From NCBI GenBank assembly GCA_029246705.1, contig JAQWMQ010000026.1, positions 1 to 64,000 of the forward strand: 64,000 bases of DNA. Reading direction: 5' to 3'. The position numbers were made by a program, and so were the translations under genes. The DNA is from Phycisphaerales bacterium. GTDB taxonomy: Bacteria; Planctomycetota; Phycisphaerae; Phycisphaerales; SM1A02. The stretch's first letter is position 1. Every line of letters starts with the position of its first letter. The notes below the pieces were generated by a model. That model was not told where the DNA came from and searched no databases. It saw nothing but the letters and a program-made list of their open reading frames with translations. Positions 55,301-63,476 of the stretch are shown piece after piece.

Positions 55301-56306
55301 CGACCAGAGCGGGCTGCTTGAAGGCAACAGTCCCTTCCAGGTCTGCTGGCTCGACGAGGCCGTGCGGGACACCAGGCTCGGACAGGTGGAGAAACTGGCC
55401 AACGAGCGTGGATACGAGATCAACACCATCGTCTTCGAGGGAAGCCGCCCCGCACTGCTTGGCGAAGCCAAGGTCCTCGAGGATGCCATCAACTCCGAAC
55501 CGACCGCACTGCCGATCGCACCGCAAGCGTGGCTGGGCGAGGCGGTCGCGATCAAGGACCCCAGCGCGAGCACCTTCAGGCGTCAGTCGGCGACGAACCT
55601 GCTGGTGCTCGGACAACGGGATGACGCCGCGATGGCGCTGAGCACCGCCGCCCTGCTCTCGCTGGCAGCCCAATATCCGCGGGACCAGGCCACCTTCACG
55701 GTGCTGGACGGTTCACCGGCGGACGATCCCGATCATGCGATGATCACCGACCTTGCCGCGGCACTTCCCCATGCCTCGATCATCCCCGGCTTCCGGGATG
55801 CAGACGCGTCGATCATCTCGCTGGGCGCGGAAGTCGCCCGACGCGTTGATGGAGGCATCACCGATGCACCTGCACATTTCCTGTTCATCCACGGATTGCA
55901 GCGGTTCCGAAACCTGCGTCGCAACGAGAACGACTTCGGCTACTCCTTCGACGAGGATTCGGAGAAACCCCCGAGCCCGGACAAGACGCTCGCGACGATT
56001 CTCCGCGAAGGCCCGATCCACGGCGTGCACGTGGTGACCTGGTGCGACACCGTCGCCTCCCTGCAACGCTGCTTCGATCGCCAGAGCATCGGCGAATTCG
56101 ACCAGCGCGCTCTGTTCCAGATCGGCGCGACCGATTCGAGCACCTTGATCGACTCCCCGGTCGCCAGTCGCCTGGGATTCAACCGTGCACTTCTCTTCAG
56201 CGAGGAACAGGGAACGATGGAGAAGTTCAGACCGTGGACGACTCCGGACAGGGACTGGCTGGCCGCGACCGCGGCACGGATCTCCGCGCGCCCCGTCGGA
56301 GGCTGA
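52386..56306 (+). CDS. Membrane FtsK/SpoIIIE ATPase of EssC/EccC type with flanking coiled coils
   Basis: A 1306-residue ATPase starting at a GTG. Residues about 45-180 form a long charged coiled coil, then two membrane helices (about 220-240 and 250-272), then another coiled coil (about 290-440). Three ATPase-like modules follow. The first (about 490-690) has strands but no intact Walker A. The second has GKTGSGKST (773-781) and VLLIVDE (876-882), then RQGRAFGIHIILGSQTL, the FtsK signature. The third (about 1090-1300) has VLGQRDDAAMAL in place of Walker A. A membrane hairpin followed by several modules with only some active is the plan of EssC and EccC, the type VII secretion motors. FHA domains found in EssC are absent. 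Confidence 0.9.
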   Translation: MTTVDTEHHDHPVEALEEAVGSISSSAAARADGNEESERRFRVDSANEEDRHADQLETIGRDHAEGLETTTQQHAESTESARRESGTKLATLEDEYEVRRKRVLSKSEEKITSLKSRYDEKLWVADTVFEANEEKPRQEFEKVREQVETRVLEIEETCTIGRTEVKRYRQRPLPPPEIKEDERQALEADPVSVVSAAMQEAAEALAAIRALRFARIFRGGVPFLLFIFAAAIGAGTAIAIKGGYEEVQPLVIGAASGFVACLIALIGCWLIAARQVRRPWLMLASANARAHVGGDFIIQQAQKERETKQESLIEVRDRDTRRANEKYPPMITAAQEERDSLLNDLEEKAPKKREALELRRNKLLADADELFERETDRFNAEHVAALEQEHQHHRERLEEIQNVFTAEQEKLEQDWHQNIERAYRLFNELQERTSSLHPDFTDSEAWKAWSPRPDFPGLVRFGSLDLDLEKIEHAQPEEERFRIDVPPRLEIPAFVGFPDPCSMLIETDHDGREAGIGLARALMLRLIATMPPGKIRFTIIDPVGLGEPFSGFMHLADHDEQLINDRIWTETRHIEQRLLDLTEHMETVIQKYLRNEFESIMDYNEAAGEIAEPLRFLVVCDFPANFTDVSAKRLAAIATSGPRCGVHTLIIRDRRRDMPEALDITTLRNNAVVARHDEGNWRVERGALSSLPLKPETAPPDDLVTEIAHQVGSSAIQAGRVEVPFDVIAPDEDEYWTASSEKKLTVSLGRSGATKLQQMVLGVGTAQHALIAGKTGSGKSTMLHALITNLACWYSPDEVEFWLVDFKKGVEFKTYATHKLPHARAVAVESDREFGLSVLRGLDEELKRRGDLFRNLGVQDVPGYRNSGQTDPMPRVLLIVDEFQELFVEDDKISQDASLLLDRLVRQGRAFGIHIILGSQTLAGAYSLARSTMGQMGVRVALQCSENDSQLILSDDNSAARLLSRPGEAIYNDQSGLLEGNSPFQVCWLDEAVRDTRLGQVEKLANERGYEINTIVFEGSRPALLGEAKVLEDAINSEPTALPIAPQAWLGEAVAIKDPSASTFRRQSATNLLVLGQRDDAAMALSTAALLSLAAQYPRDQATFTVLDGSPADDPDHAMITDLAAALPHASIIPGFRDADASIISLGAEVARRVDGGITDAPAHFLFIHGLQRFRNLRRNENDFGYSFDEDSEKPPSPDKTLATILREGPIHGVHVVTWCDTVASLQRCFDRQSIGEFDQRALFQIGATDSSTLIDSPVASRLGFNRALLFSEEQGTMEKFRPWTTPDRDWLAATAARISARPVGG

Positions 56307-56315
56307 GGTCGATCA

Positions 56316-59300
56316 TCAAGGCAGGGCCGCCAGGCGTTCCGGGGCGAGCTTGCGCACCGCATCCCAGGCTGCCTGCAGCTTGCGGACACTGGCCGCGCCC
56401 GGACCGGCCAGGGATGGCGCCGCGAGGTGGATTCGAAGCTCGTCGACGGCGAACTCGTAGCCGAGCAAACCGTCCGTCCCACTCGGCACCAGCGCACGAG
56501 CGAATTCCAGGCGCCTGACCCAGGGGGCGAGGCTCTCACGATCGCGCTCATCGCGAACGTGCCCCTTCTCGTTGAGTCGTTCGAGACGCCGCACGAGTGC
56601 TTCGAGCCGCCGTGGTGCATCCCGCATCCGCAACCAACCTCGGTCGGGGAACGCAGCCGGGAAGATCGAATCGACCTGAGCGCGCATGTCAGCGACTGCG
56701 ACCGCCCAGGTTTCCGGCACGCCCTGTTCGAGCCTGGCAACCAGCGTGTTGCGAAGCGACAACGAACGTTCCACCGCTTCGACCACCCGCTCGCTCCTGG
56801 TGGAGAGCTCGGGAAAGCCCTGTTCGAACCTGGCCGTCAACGCCTTGTGCGAACGAATCGACACCACCGATGGGCGATCGGCGAGAAAAACCGCATCGAT
56901 GACCAGACGTTCCAGGTGACGACGAAAATTCCTGCTGGATCCAAGCGGCGCATAGGCGAGTTCAAGACCACGTTCATCGAGCAGCCAGTCGAGATGACCT
57001 CCGATGGCGTCCTCGGCCAGCACACCCAGGGCACGTCTGATCCCATCGTGGTGCCGGCGTTCGGCCGCCAATTCCGAATCGAGCAGGCGAATACCGAGTG
57101 AATCACCGGAATCCACCAGCGCAGGCCAGGCCACCAGCGTTCCCACTGCAGCCGGCATCTCCACGCAGAGCGGAAGATCCTCGTCGGGCAACGTGGTCAG
57201 ATCATCTTGTTCGATTCGGGTCGAGACCGCATCAACACGTGCACGAAACGCACGTGTCGCCTCTTCGCGAAGCCCGGCGACCAGCGAGGACGGGTCACGC
57301 GAGACGGCGATCTCCGCTCCGGAGTCATCACGAACCCGTATCCGCATGCGAAGGTGATCGGGAATTCGTTCACGATCGAAGTCATCGGCAAGAACCGCCA
57401 CGCCGCCGATCCGGGTGAGATGGGCGGCCAACGCGACGAAGAGATCACCCCGGCCGAATTCGAGAGATTCATGTGCACCTTCCGCGGTCTCCTTGATGGG
57501 ACTGAACCGGGTCCGGATCCGCTTGGGCAGGGAACGCAGGAGCACCTCGATCTTCTCGGAAAGCATCCCGGGAACCAGCCATTCGAACACCGTCGGCTCC
57601 AACTGGTTCAAGCCGGCGAGGGGAACGTCGATCACCACGCCGTCGAGGTCGGTGCCGGGTTCGTGCCGGTAGTCCAGCGGCAACTGCATCGGCCCGCGAT
57701 CGAGTCGATCGGGGAAGGCCTCTCGATCGACTTCATGCCCCGGTGGACGAAGCAGGTCCGACTCCCGCATGAGCAGGAGTCCCGGAGTCTCACGGTCCGC
57801 CCGTGCATGCCAACGCTGGAAATCGGGTGCGCTGTGCACATTCGCGGGAATGCGCTCGTCGTAGAAGGCGAAACGCGCTTCGGTACTCACCAACAGGTCC
57901 CGGCGTCGCCCCTTTTCCTCGAGGGTCTCGATCCGGCGTCGCAACTCGGCGTTCTTCGCGAGGAACCCGGAGCGGGTGCGAAGCTGCTCCTCGACCAGGG
58001 CCTCGTGGATGAACACATCCCGGGCCACCGCTCCATCGATCGGTCCGTAGGGCACCCGTCGCCGGGGCACCACCACCAGGTTCCCGTAGTGAACCCGCTC
58101 CCACGCGGCGACCTGACCCGAATCCTTCAGGTAATGCGGGTCCTCGTATTCCCGACGAACCAGGTGCGGGGCGACCCGCTCGACCCAGTCGCCGCGCATC
58201 TTCGCGCAGATGCGACCGTACCGACGCGTGGTCTCGACCACTTCGGCAGCGACCACCCACGGGGGCTTCCGGTGCAGGAGCCCCGATGACGGATGAATCG
58301 CGAACGCACCTCCCGCAGGAGTCGCGTAGAGATTGTCCTCGTCGAGACGACCGAGGTTCGAGACCAGCCCGGACAGGATCGACCGGTGCAAGGCGCCCCA
58401 GCCACCGTCACGGGGTCTGCGACTGACCTTCTCGGGAAGCCGTACCTCGAACACCTCGCGTGCCAGTTCACGAAGCTGCCGCCAGGTGTCCGCCCACTCA
58501 CGAACCCTGACCCAGGACAGGTAACGGTCATGGCACCAGCGACGAGTGGCGCTCGAACCGTGCTCGGCGAGATGATCGACGTAGTCGTTCCAGATCTGCA
58601 GGAACCCGACGTAGTCGCTCTTTTCGTCTCGCCAGGGAGCGTGCGCGAAATCAGCGGCCTGTTCACCCCCGAAGGGACGCAGCCTCGGGTCCTGGGTCGA
58701 AAGGACCGCAGCCACCACCAGCATTTCAGGCAGGCAGCCTTCCTCGAAGGAAGCGACCAGCATTCGACCGATGCGTGGATCGATCGGGAGTCGCGCCAGG
58801 GAACGTCCGACTTCGGTCAGGGCCCGAGTGCGGTCCACCGCACCAAGTTCATAGAGCGTCGCCCACCCCTCCTCGACCATGCGACCCGAGGGTCTTTCGA
58901 GGAACGGGAATGAATCGATGTCGCCCAACCCCAGGGAAAGCATGCGCAGGATGACCCCGGCCAGGTTCGAGCGAAGGATCTCCGGCTGGGTGAACGGTTC
59001 GCTGGCAGTCCAGGTCTCCTCCGAATAGAGACGAATGCAGATCCCCGGTCCGATGCGACCACAACGTCCGGCGCGCTGGGTCGCCGAGGCCTGGGAGACC
59101 TGCTCGACGGGCAGGCGCTGTACGCGACTGCGCGCGCTGTAACGGGAGATGCGAACGTGACCGCTGTCGATCACACCTCGAATCCGAGGCACGGTGATGG
59201 ATGTCTCGGCCACGTTGGTGGAAAGGATCACGCGCCTTCGTTCACCGGGCTTGAAGATCTTCTGCTGTTGTTCCGAAGACAACCGTGCGTAGAGCGGAAG

Positions 59301-60296
59301 CAACTCGACCCGCTCCCCCAACGGCCCCTGCAGGTACTCGATCGCCTCACGTATCTCTCGTTCACCGGGGAGAAAGATAAGGATGTCACCGTCGGGAACC
59401 TCTCGCAGCAGTTCCAAGGTGGCATCGAGCAGTTCAGACTGGAGGCTGGGGTCGTCCGCACCGGGCTCGCTCGACTCGAGCGAGCGCCACCTGATCTCGA
59501 CCGGATGCGCCCGCCCGCTGACCTCGATGACCGGGCAGTCGCCGAAGTGCGCACTGAATCTCTGTGCATCGATCGTCGCACTGGTGACGATCACCTTGAG
59601 ATCAGGTCGTCGTGGCAGCAGACGCCTCAGGTAGCCGAGCAGGAAGTCGATGTTCAAGGATCGCTCATGCGCCTCGTCGATGATGATCGTGTCGTAGGCA
59701 AGGAGATCCGGATCATGCTCGGTCTCGGCCAGCAGGATGCCGTCGGTCATGAGCTTGATCGCGGTGTTCGCGCTCAGCTCGCGCGTGAAGCGCACCTGCC
59801 ACCCGACCGCCTGACCGATTTCGGTCCCCAGTTCACCGGCGATCCGTTCAGCCACGCTTCGGGCCGCGATTCGCCTGGGCTGGGTGTGACCGATCCGTCC
59901 GTCGATACCGCGCCCGAGTTCAAGACAGATCTTCGGGAGCTGGGTGGTCTTGCCCGAACCGGTCTCGCCGCAGACCACCACCACCTGGTTCGAACGAATC
60001 GCGTCGGCGATGGTCTCACGGAGCCCGCTGACGGGGAGTTCCGCTGGATACATCAAGTCGCGCCCGGCCAGTTCGCTGCGCTTCGCCTTCTCGCGCTCAG
60101 CCTGGACAAGCGCCTGTTCCAGTTTCGCGAGAGAACGATCGACCGGCTGGCCGGTTCGATGCCTTCGCCGAAGCCTGCTCAGCCAGCGACCGAGTTCGCG
60201 ACGCTTCAATGCGGAACAGGCCTCGATCCGTCGTCGAAGAACATCAAGCACCTTGGATGCGTCGGGATCATGAGCAGAGCGTGGCATCTGGCTCAT
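56316..60296 (-). CDS. hrpA: HrpA-type ATP-dependent RNA helicase (DEAH box)
   Basis: A 1326-residue DEAH helicase. Motifs: GETGSGKTTQLPK (Walker A, near residue 105), TQPRRIAARSVA, IIIDEAHERSLN (DEAH box), SATID, and QRAGRCGRIGPG. The long C-terminal half matches the HrpA-specific region (helicase-associated, OB-fold and DUF3418). In Escherichia coli HrpA rescues stalled or collided ribosomes. The ATG at 60296 gives MSQMPRS; the frame reaches 60332 but those residues are not conserved. It is convergent with the type VII-like operon. Confidence 0.93.
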   Translation of the reverse strand: MSQMPRSAHDPDASKVLDVLRRRIEACSALKRRELGRWLSRLRRRHRTGQPVDRSLAKLEQALVQAEREKAKRSELAGRDLMYPAELPVSGLRETIADAIRSNQVVVVCGETGSGKTTQLPKICLELGRGIDGRIGHTQPRRIAARSVAERIAGELGTEIGQAVGWQVRFTRELSANTAIKLMTDGILLAETEHDPDLLAYDTIIIDEAHERSLNIDFLLGYLRRLLPRRPDLKVIVTSATIDAQRFSAHFGDCPVIEVSGRAHPVEIRWRSLESSEPGADDPSLQSELLDATLELLREVPDGDILIFLPGEREIREAIEYLQGPLGERVELLPLYARLSSEQQQKIFKPGERRRVILSTNVAETSITVPRIRGVIDSGHVRISRYSARSRVQRLPVEQVSQASATQRAGRCGRIGPGICIRLYSEETWTASEPFTQPEILRSNLAGVILRMLSLGLGDIDSFPFLERPSGRMVEEGWATLYELGAVDRTRALTEVGRSLARLPIDPRIGRMLVASFEEGCLPEMLVVAAVLSTQDPRLRPFGGEQAADFAHAPWRDEKSDYVGFLQIWNDYVDHLAEHGSSATRRWCHDRYLSWVRVREWADTWRQLRELAREVFEVRLPEKVSRRPRDGGWGALHRSILSGLVSNLGRLDEDNLYATPAGGAFAIHPSSGLLHRKPPWVVAAEVVETTRRYGRICAKMRGDWVERVAPHLVRREYEDPHYLKDSGQVAAWERVHYGNLVVVPRRRVPYGPIDGAVARDVFIHEALVEEQLRTRSGFLAKNAELRRRIETLEEKGRRRDLLVSTEARFAFYDERIPANVHSAPDFQRWHARADRETPGLLLMRESDLLRPPGHEVDREAFPDRLDRGPMQLPLDYRHEPGTDLDGVVIDVPLAGLNQLEPTVFEWLVPGMLSEKIEVLLRSLPKRIRTRFSPIKETAEGAHESLEFGRGDLFVALAAHLTRIGGVAVLADDFDRERIPDHLRMRIRVRDDSGAEIAVSRDPSSLVAGLREEATRAFRARVDAVSTRIEQDDLTTLPDEDLPLCVEMPAAVGTLVAWPALVDSGDSLGIRLLDSELAAERRHHDGIRRALGVLAEDAIGGHLDWLLDERGLELAYAPLGSSRNFRRHLERLVIDAVFLADRPSVVSIRSHKALTARFEQGFPELSTRSERVVEAVERSLSLRNTLVARLEQGVPETWAVAVADMRAQVDSIFPAAFPDRGWLRMRDAPRRLEALVRRLERLNEKGHVRDERDRESLAPWVRRLEFARALVPSGTDGLLGYEFAVDELRIHLAAPSLAGPGAASVRKLQAAWDAVRKLAPERLAALP

Positions 60297-60367
60297 TGTA
60301 TGGCCCAGTACCGCCCACGATCCACACGGCACACAGATGCGGCACAGCTCGTTAGGCTGTGCACTTC

Positions 60368-60441
60368 GGGCGCTTAGCTCAGTTGGCTAGAGCATTCCGC
60401 TTACACCGGAAAGGTCACTGGTTCGAGTCCAGTAGCGCCCA
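60368..60441 (+). tRNA. tRNA-Val (TAC)
   Basis: The cloverleaf spans 74 bases with the discriminator A. The acceptor stem is GGGCGCT/AGCGCCC, the anticodon stem TTCCG/CGGAA with loop CTTACAC, giving anticodon TAC, which reads GUA and GUG. The T arm is CACTGG-TTCGAGT-CCAGT. CCA is not encoded. Confidence 0.96.
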
Positions 60442-60460
60442 TTTCCGATTGCTTCCGAGT

Positions 60461-60479
60461 GTGCCCCACCAAGGGGCAC
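60461..60479 (+). terminator. Hairpin after tRNA-Val(TAC)
   Basis: GTGCCCC pairs with GGGGCAC around a five-base loop, 20 bases after the tRNA. No T-run follows. Confidence 0.45.
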
Positions 60480-60609
60480 CGTGGATGCATAGGGAGACGT
60501 GGTCCACATACCCTGGGGGTGTGCTGCCCACTTACTCGTCCACACATCACATATTGAATTCCAACGAGAGCTGCCCGGCATGTAGCGAAAAGGGTCAGGC
60601 AGCGAACGG

Positions 60610-60867
60610 CTACCTGCTGGGAAGCTTCTCGTCGAGAGCCTCTATCGCTTCGAGGATCTCTTTGCGTCCTTCAAAGACAGCCACGAGGTTGGCCTCGTTG
60701 AAGTAAAACTCATAGGGCGATCCAATCACCCGGTAGATGATCTGATCCCTGTTCGACCTGCGATCTACCTGGGCCTTCTCTTGGGCCTCCTGATGCAGGT
60801 AGGTGAGCCACCCGGTGCAGCCGAGCATGGCGACGATGATGAGGACGGTGGGAATGTGTTTCTTCAT
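60610..60867 (-). CDS. Small exported or membrane-anchored protein
   Basis: An 85-residue protein with a basic start and a hydrophobic segment (IPTVLIIVAMLGCTGWL). The cysteine in MLGC could be a lipoprotein site, though the residue at -3 is methionine rather than leucine. The remainder is charged and soluble, with YRVIGSPYEFYF and a helical C-terminus. The ATG at 60867 follows AAAGGG. I do not recognise the family. It lies in the gene-poor stretch after tRNA-Val. The 372 bases from 60868 to 61239 hold no gene I can support. Confidence 0.7.
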   Translation of the reverse strand: MKKHIPTVLIIVAMLGCTGWLTYLHQEAQEKAQVDRRSNRDQIIYRVIGSPYEFYFNEANLVAVFEGRKEILEAIEALDEKLPSR

Positions 60868-61239
60868 GGAGGTGCCCTTTCTCTCAGGCTCGTGGGTCGG
60901 ATCAGCGGGTGTTGATGATGATCACTGCGGAGGTAATGACCGCGATGAGGACACGCTCATGAAAGCTGCCTGATGGACATGAAGAGATGTCAATGGATGA
61001 GTTGAGTCAAGCTGCGGGATCCCAGGCCGTGTCGGGCGGCGGGGGTTATCTCATCATGACACCCCCCGACTGATTGGCGTTGGCTGGCTGAGCGTGTTCC
61101 GTGCGCTGATTGATCGCGTGCAGCCCCGCCGGCGCTGATTCCGACACGTTTCGGCGGGCGAGGTTTGCAAGGTGTGACGTCTTTCAAGGGAGCTCCAAGG
61201 GTGCGCCCCTCCTATACTGCTCCAGCAACAGGAGGCGAC

Positions 61240-61356
61240 ATGAACGAAGACATGACCAACCTAATGCCCCTGGCCCTCGGACTCGGCGGCGGTGTTGTTG
61301 TCGTTGCCGTGATCTGGTTGGTGTTCGCCATCGTGAAGAAGACGAAGGGCGACTGA
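61240..61356 (+). CDS. 38-residue single-pass membrane protein
   Basis: A very short frame with an ideal AGGAGG ribosome site eight bases before the ATG, unusual strength for this window. The peptide has an acidic start (MNEDMTNLM), one hydrophobic segment with a glycine cluster (LGGGVVVVAVIWLVFAIV), and a basic end (KKTKGD). This is the charge pattern of a single-pass membrane protein with its C-terminus in the cytoplasm. No family is recognised. The strong ribosome site and topology are the reasons for calling it a gene. Confidence 0.65.
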   Translation: MNEDMTNLMPLALGLGGGVVVVAVIWLVFAIVKKTKGD

Positions 61357-62748
61357 CTGCCACTGCCCTACGCCCAGACGCCCTGTGTGCCGCTCTCACG
61401 GGGCGCCAGACTGACGGAGTCCCCGTGTGATCTCCAGCGAAAAGTGACCCCCAAGAGCCACTCAGGCGGCTCTGGCGGGCACCCATAAGGCGCACCTCAA
61501 GCCATCGACGCAGGCACGAGGCGTGACGCCTCTCACGTCCAGAATCATTGTGTGCAGGGGAATACCGAGAGGCCCATCGAAGGGGCCGTCGGTGTTGCTC
61601 TGTGCGCGCTCCCGGTCACTGCCTTTTCCAGATCGTGGAGGTCTTTGGGGCTCCGGTTGCAGGGTCAAGCCAGCGAGCGGTCCTCAACCCTGTGCAGTTG
61701 AGCATGAGAAACAGCTCAGTGCTCCAAAGCGGCCAGCTCATGAGGCATACTCTAAGTCGTTAGCCTCTATGTATCGATGGTATGACATTGCTCTGTGCTT
61801 TATGCATGGTCGTGTACACTGCCTGTGCAAGCCAGTATGCACTATCAACTTCTACAGTGTTGCCTCAGAGCAACCCGAGGCAACAGCGCTCTACCAGGGA
61901 ACACTGAACGCTCTTTAAACTCTGAATGACCAGCATTTTCAAGACCCCGCGTGCTATTGATATCTTCTTAGCGCTGTACCGTATTATATACATTACATAG
62001 TGTCTTTGTAGATTCTGCGCAAAGAAGCCAGCAACCTGCGCGGACATCCCGAGGGGCCCCGAGGTGAACCCACGCTGGTACGAGACCGCACAACCTGACG
62101 CCCCTCCACTCCGATGCCTGCCCCGGAGACCTGTGAGACAGCCCACCCACTCAGCAGAAAAGCGAGTTCCAAGGGGCGGATGCTCGGGCACCCTGAGCCA
62201 AGCCAGGTCAGAGGTCGTCGAGCTACGTTCACCTGTGCGAGTCGACCACCCACCAACGTGGCGCCGCGTGGCAGGCCTCAACGCTCACGACGAAAAAGCG
62301 CAGCAACGATGGCGCAGGCACCCCCCCGACTGAACGAAATACATGCCTTCAGACACGAGGGAAGCCTCAAGGGGAGCGACCTCACGCAGTCCCCCCTGAG
62401 CCGTTCCGGCATCAAGGGCCCACCCACGAAGACCCTTGAAACCCACTGAAAATGACTTCTCGAGCTTTCGTCACACCCAGCAAACCTCCCCCGGATCACG
62501 GCTCGTTTCACCGGCTCCTGCGGGCTTGCCTCAACCCCGTTCTCCTGATCCGGGTCACACCGCTCGACGCAGCCCATGAGCCACTCATAGCTGGCTCGCG
62601 GCTGGCTCGCGGCTGGCTCGCGCGGTCCGAACAGCCCCTGCGGTGCCAGAGAGCCGACTTCGAGATCTTGAGTGGCGGAATCAAGAAGTGCCGGTCGATA
62701 CCGAGATGGCAGTTCAAACACTCGCATGCACTCCCGGAGAGCACCTTG
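61357..62748. other. 1.4-kb gene-poor stretch with a local AT-rich block
   Basis: No open frame here has coding character. The segment from about 61740 to 62020 is clearly AT-richer than the rest of the window and contains repeats of TGCA-type and TATA-type words. The final part is GC-rich again. I see no transposase, integrase or inverted repeats marking an insertion. It may be degraded mobile DNA or a large untranslated region of the gene at 62749. Confidence 0.5.
62591..62623 (+). repeat. Three tandem 11-bp repeats
   Basis: CTGGCTCGCGG occurs twice exactly and a third time with the last base changed, at 62591-62601, 62602-62612 and 62613-62623. Confidence 0.9.
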
Positions 62749-63252
62749 ATGACACCTATCCTCCACACCCAGGATGGCGAAAGCCCCCAGGGCCCTGATG
62801 ACCAGATGAACTCCCCCGACGATGCCGGCATGAACACCATGTCCATGGAGTCGGAACCCAGTGTCGCCCCGCCGCAGGATGACCTGCCAGTTGTTCAAGC
62901 TGGTCTTCTGGAAGTCCTTGTTGTTCTTCTTGCTGTTGCCTTCTGGGTCCTCTTCATTGCGGGACTCTGGAAGAGCTTCAACAAGGCGAACATCCCGGGC
63001 ATCCTCTCGATCATTCCGATCGTGAAGCTGTTCTTCATCGCCAAGCTTGCCGGCAAACCGGCCTGGTGGGGCGTGCTTCTCCTGATTCCCGTCATCAATT
63101 TTGTGGTCGCGATCATCATGTGCATGGGTGTTTCCGAGCGCTTCAACCGCGGCCTCGGCACGACACTCGGGCTGTTCTTCCTGACACCGATCTTCTACCT
63201 CATCCTCGGCTTCGGGTCGGCCCAGTGGACCCCGCCGCCGGCTGAGAACTGA
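62749..63252 (+). CDS. DUF5684-like membrane protein
   Basis: A 167-residue protein with a disordered, acidic and proline-rich N-terminus (about 45 residues) and three to four membrane helices. The pattern WKSFNKANIPGILSIIPIV, then KLAGKPAWWGVLLLIPVIN, is typical of DUF5684 and of similar domains found beside signal-peptidase-like proteins. Function unknown. The ATG at 62749 has GGAGAG upstream; the longer open frame from 62452 lacks any ribosome site or family match. An intrinsic terminator follows. Confidence 0.82.
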   Translation: MTPILHTQDGESPQGPDDQMNSPDDAGMNTMSMESEPSVAPPQDDLPVVQAGLLEVLVVLLAVAFWVLFIAGLWKSFNKANIPGILSIIPIVKLFFIAKLAGKPAWWGVLLLIPVINFVVAIIMCMGVSERFNRGLGTTLGLFFLTPIFYLILGFGSAQWTPPPAEN

Positions 63253-63285
63253 CCGACCCAACGCCCAGGTCACATCGAACACCCA

Positions 63286-63316
63286 CGCGGGGAAGCCAGG
63301 CTTCCCCGCGTTTTTT
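63286..63316 (+). terminator. Intrinsic terminator after the DUF5684-like gene
   Basis: CGCGGGGAAG pairs with CTTCCCCGCG around a five-base loop and is followed by six T. Confidence 0.95.
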
Positions 63317-63476
63317 CGTGGGCTTGTCTCGAAATTCAAGGTGGAACCCCAAACTCCCCCCACACGGGCTCATTACCGGGGGTCGGCGGCCCCGATGGAA
63401 CCGCAGCCATTGTCTCACCGGATGGTCAGGGATACCCTTGAGGATTCATGATCACCCGATGGGAACGATTCCTGAC

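Noticed and set aside
62452-62748. N-terminal extension of the DUF5684-like gene
   Set aside because: The extra 99 codons include the 11-base tandem repeats, have no ribosome site and do not resemble the family.
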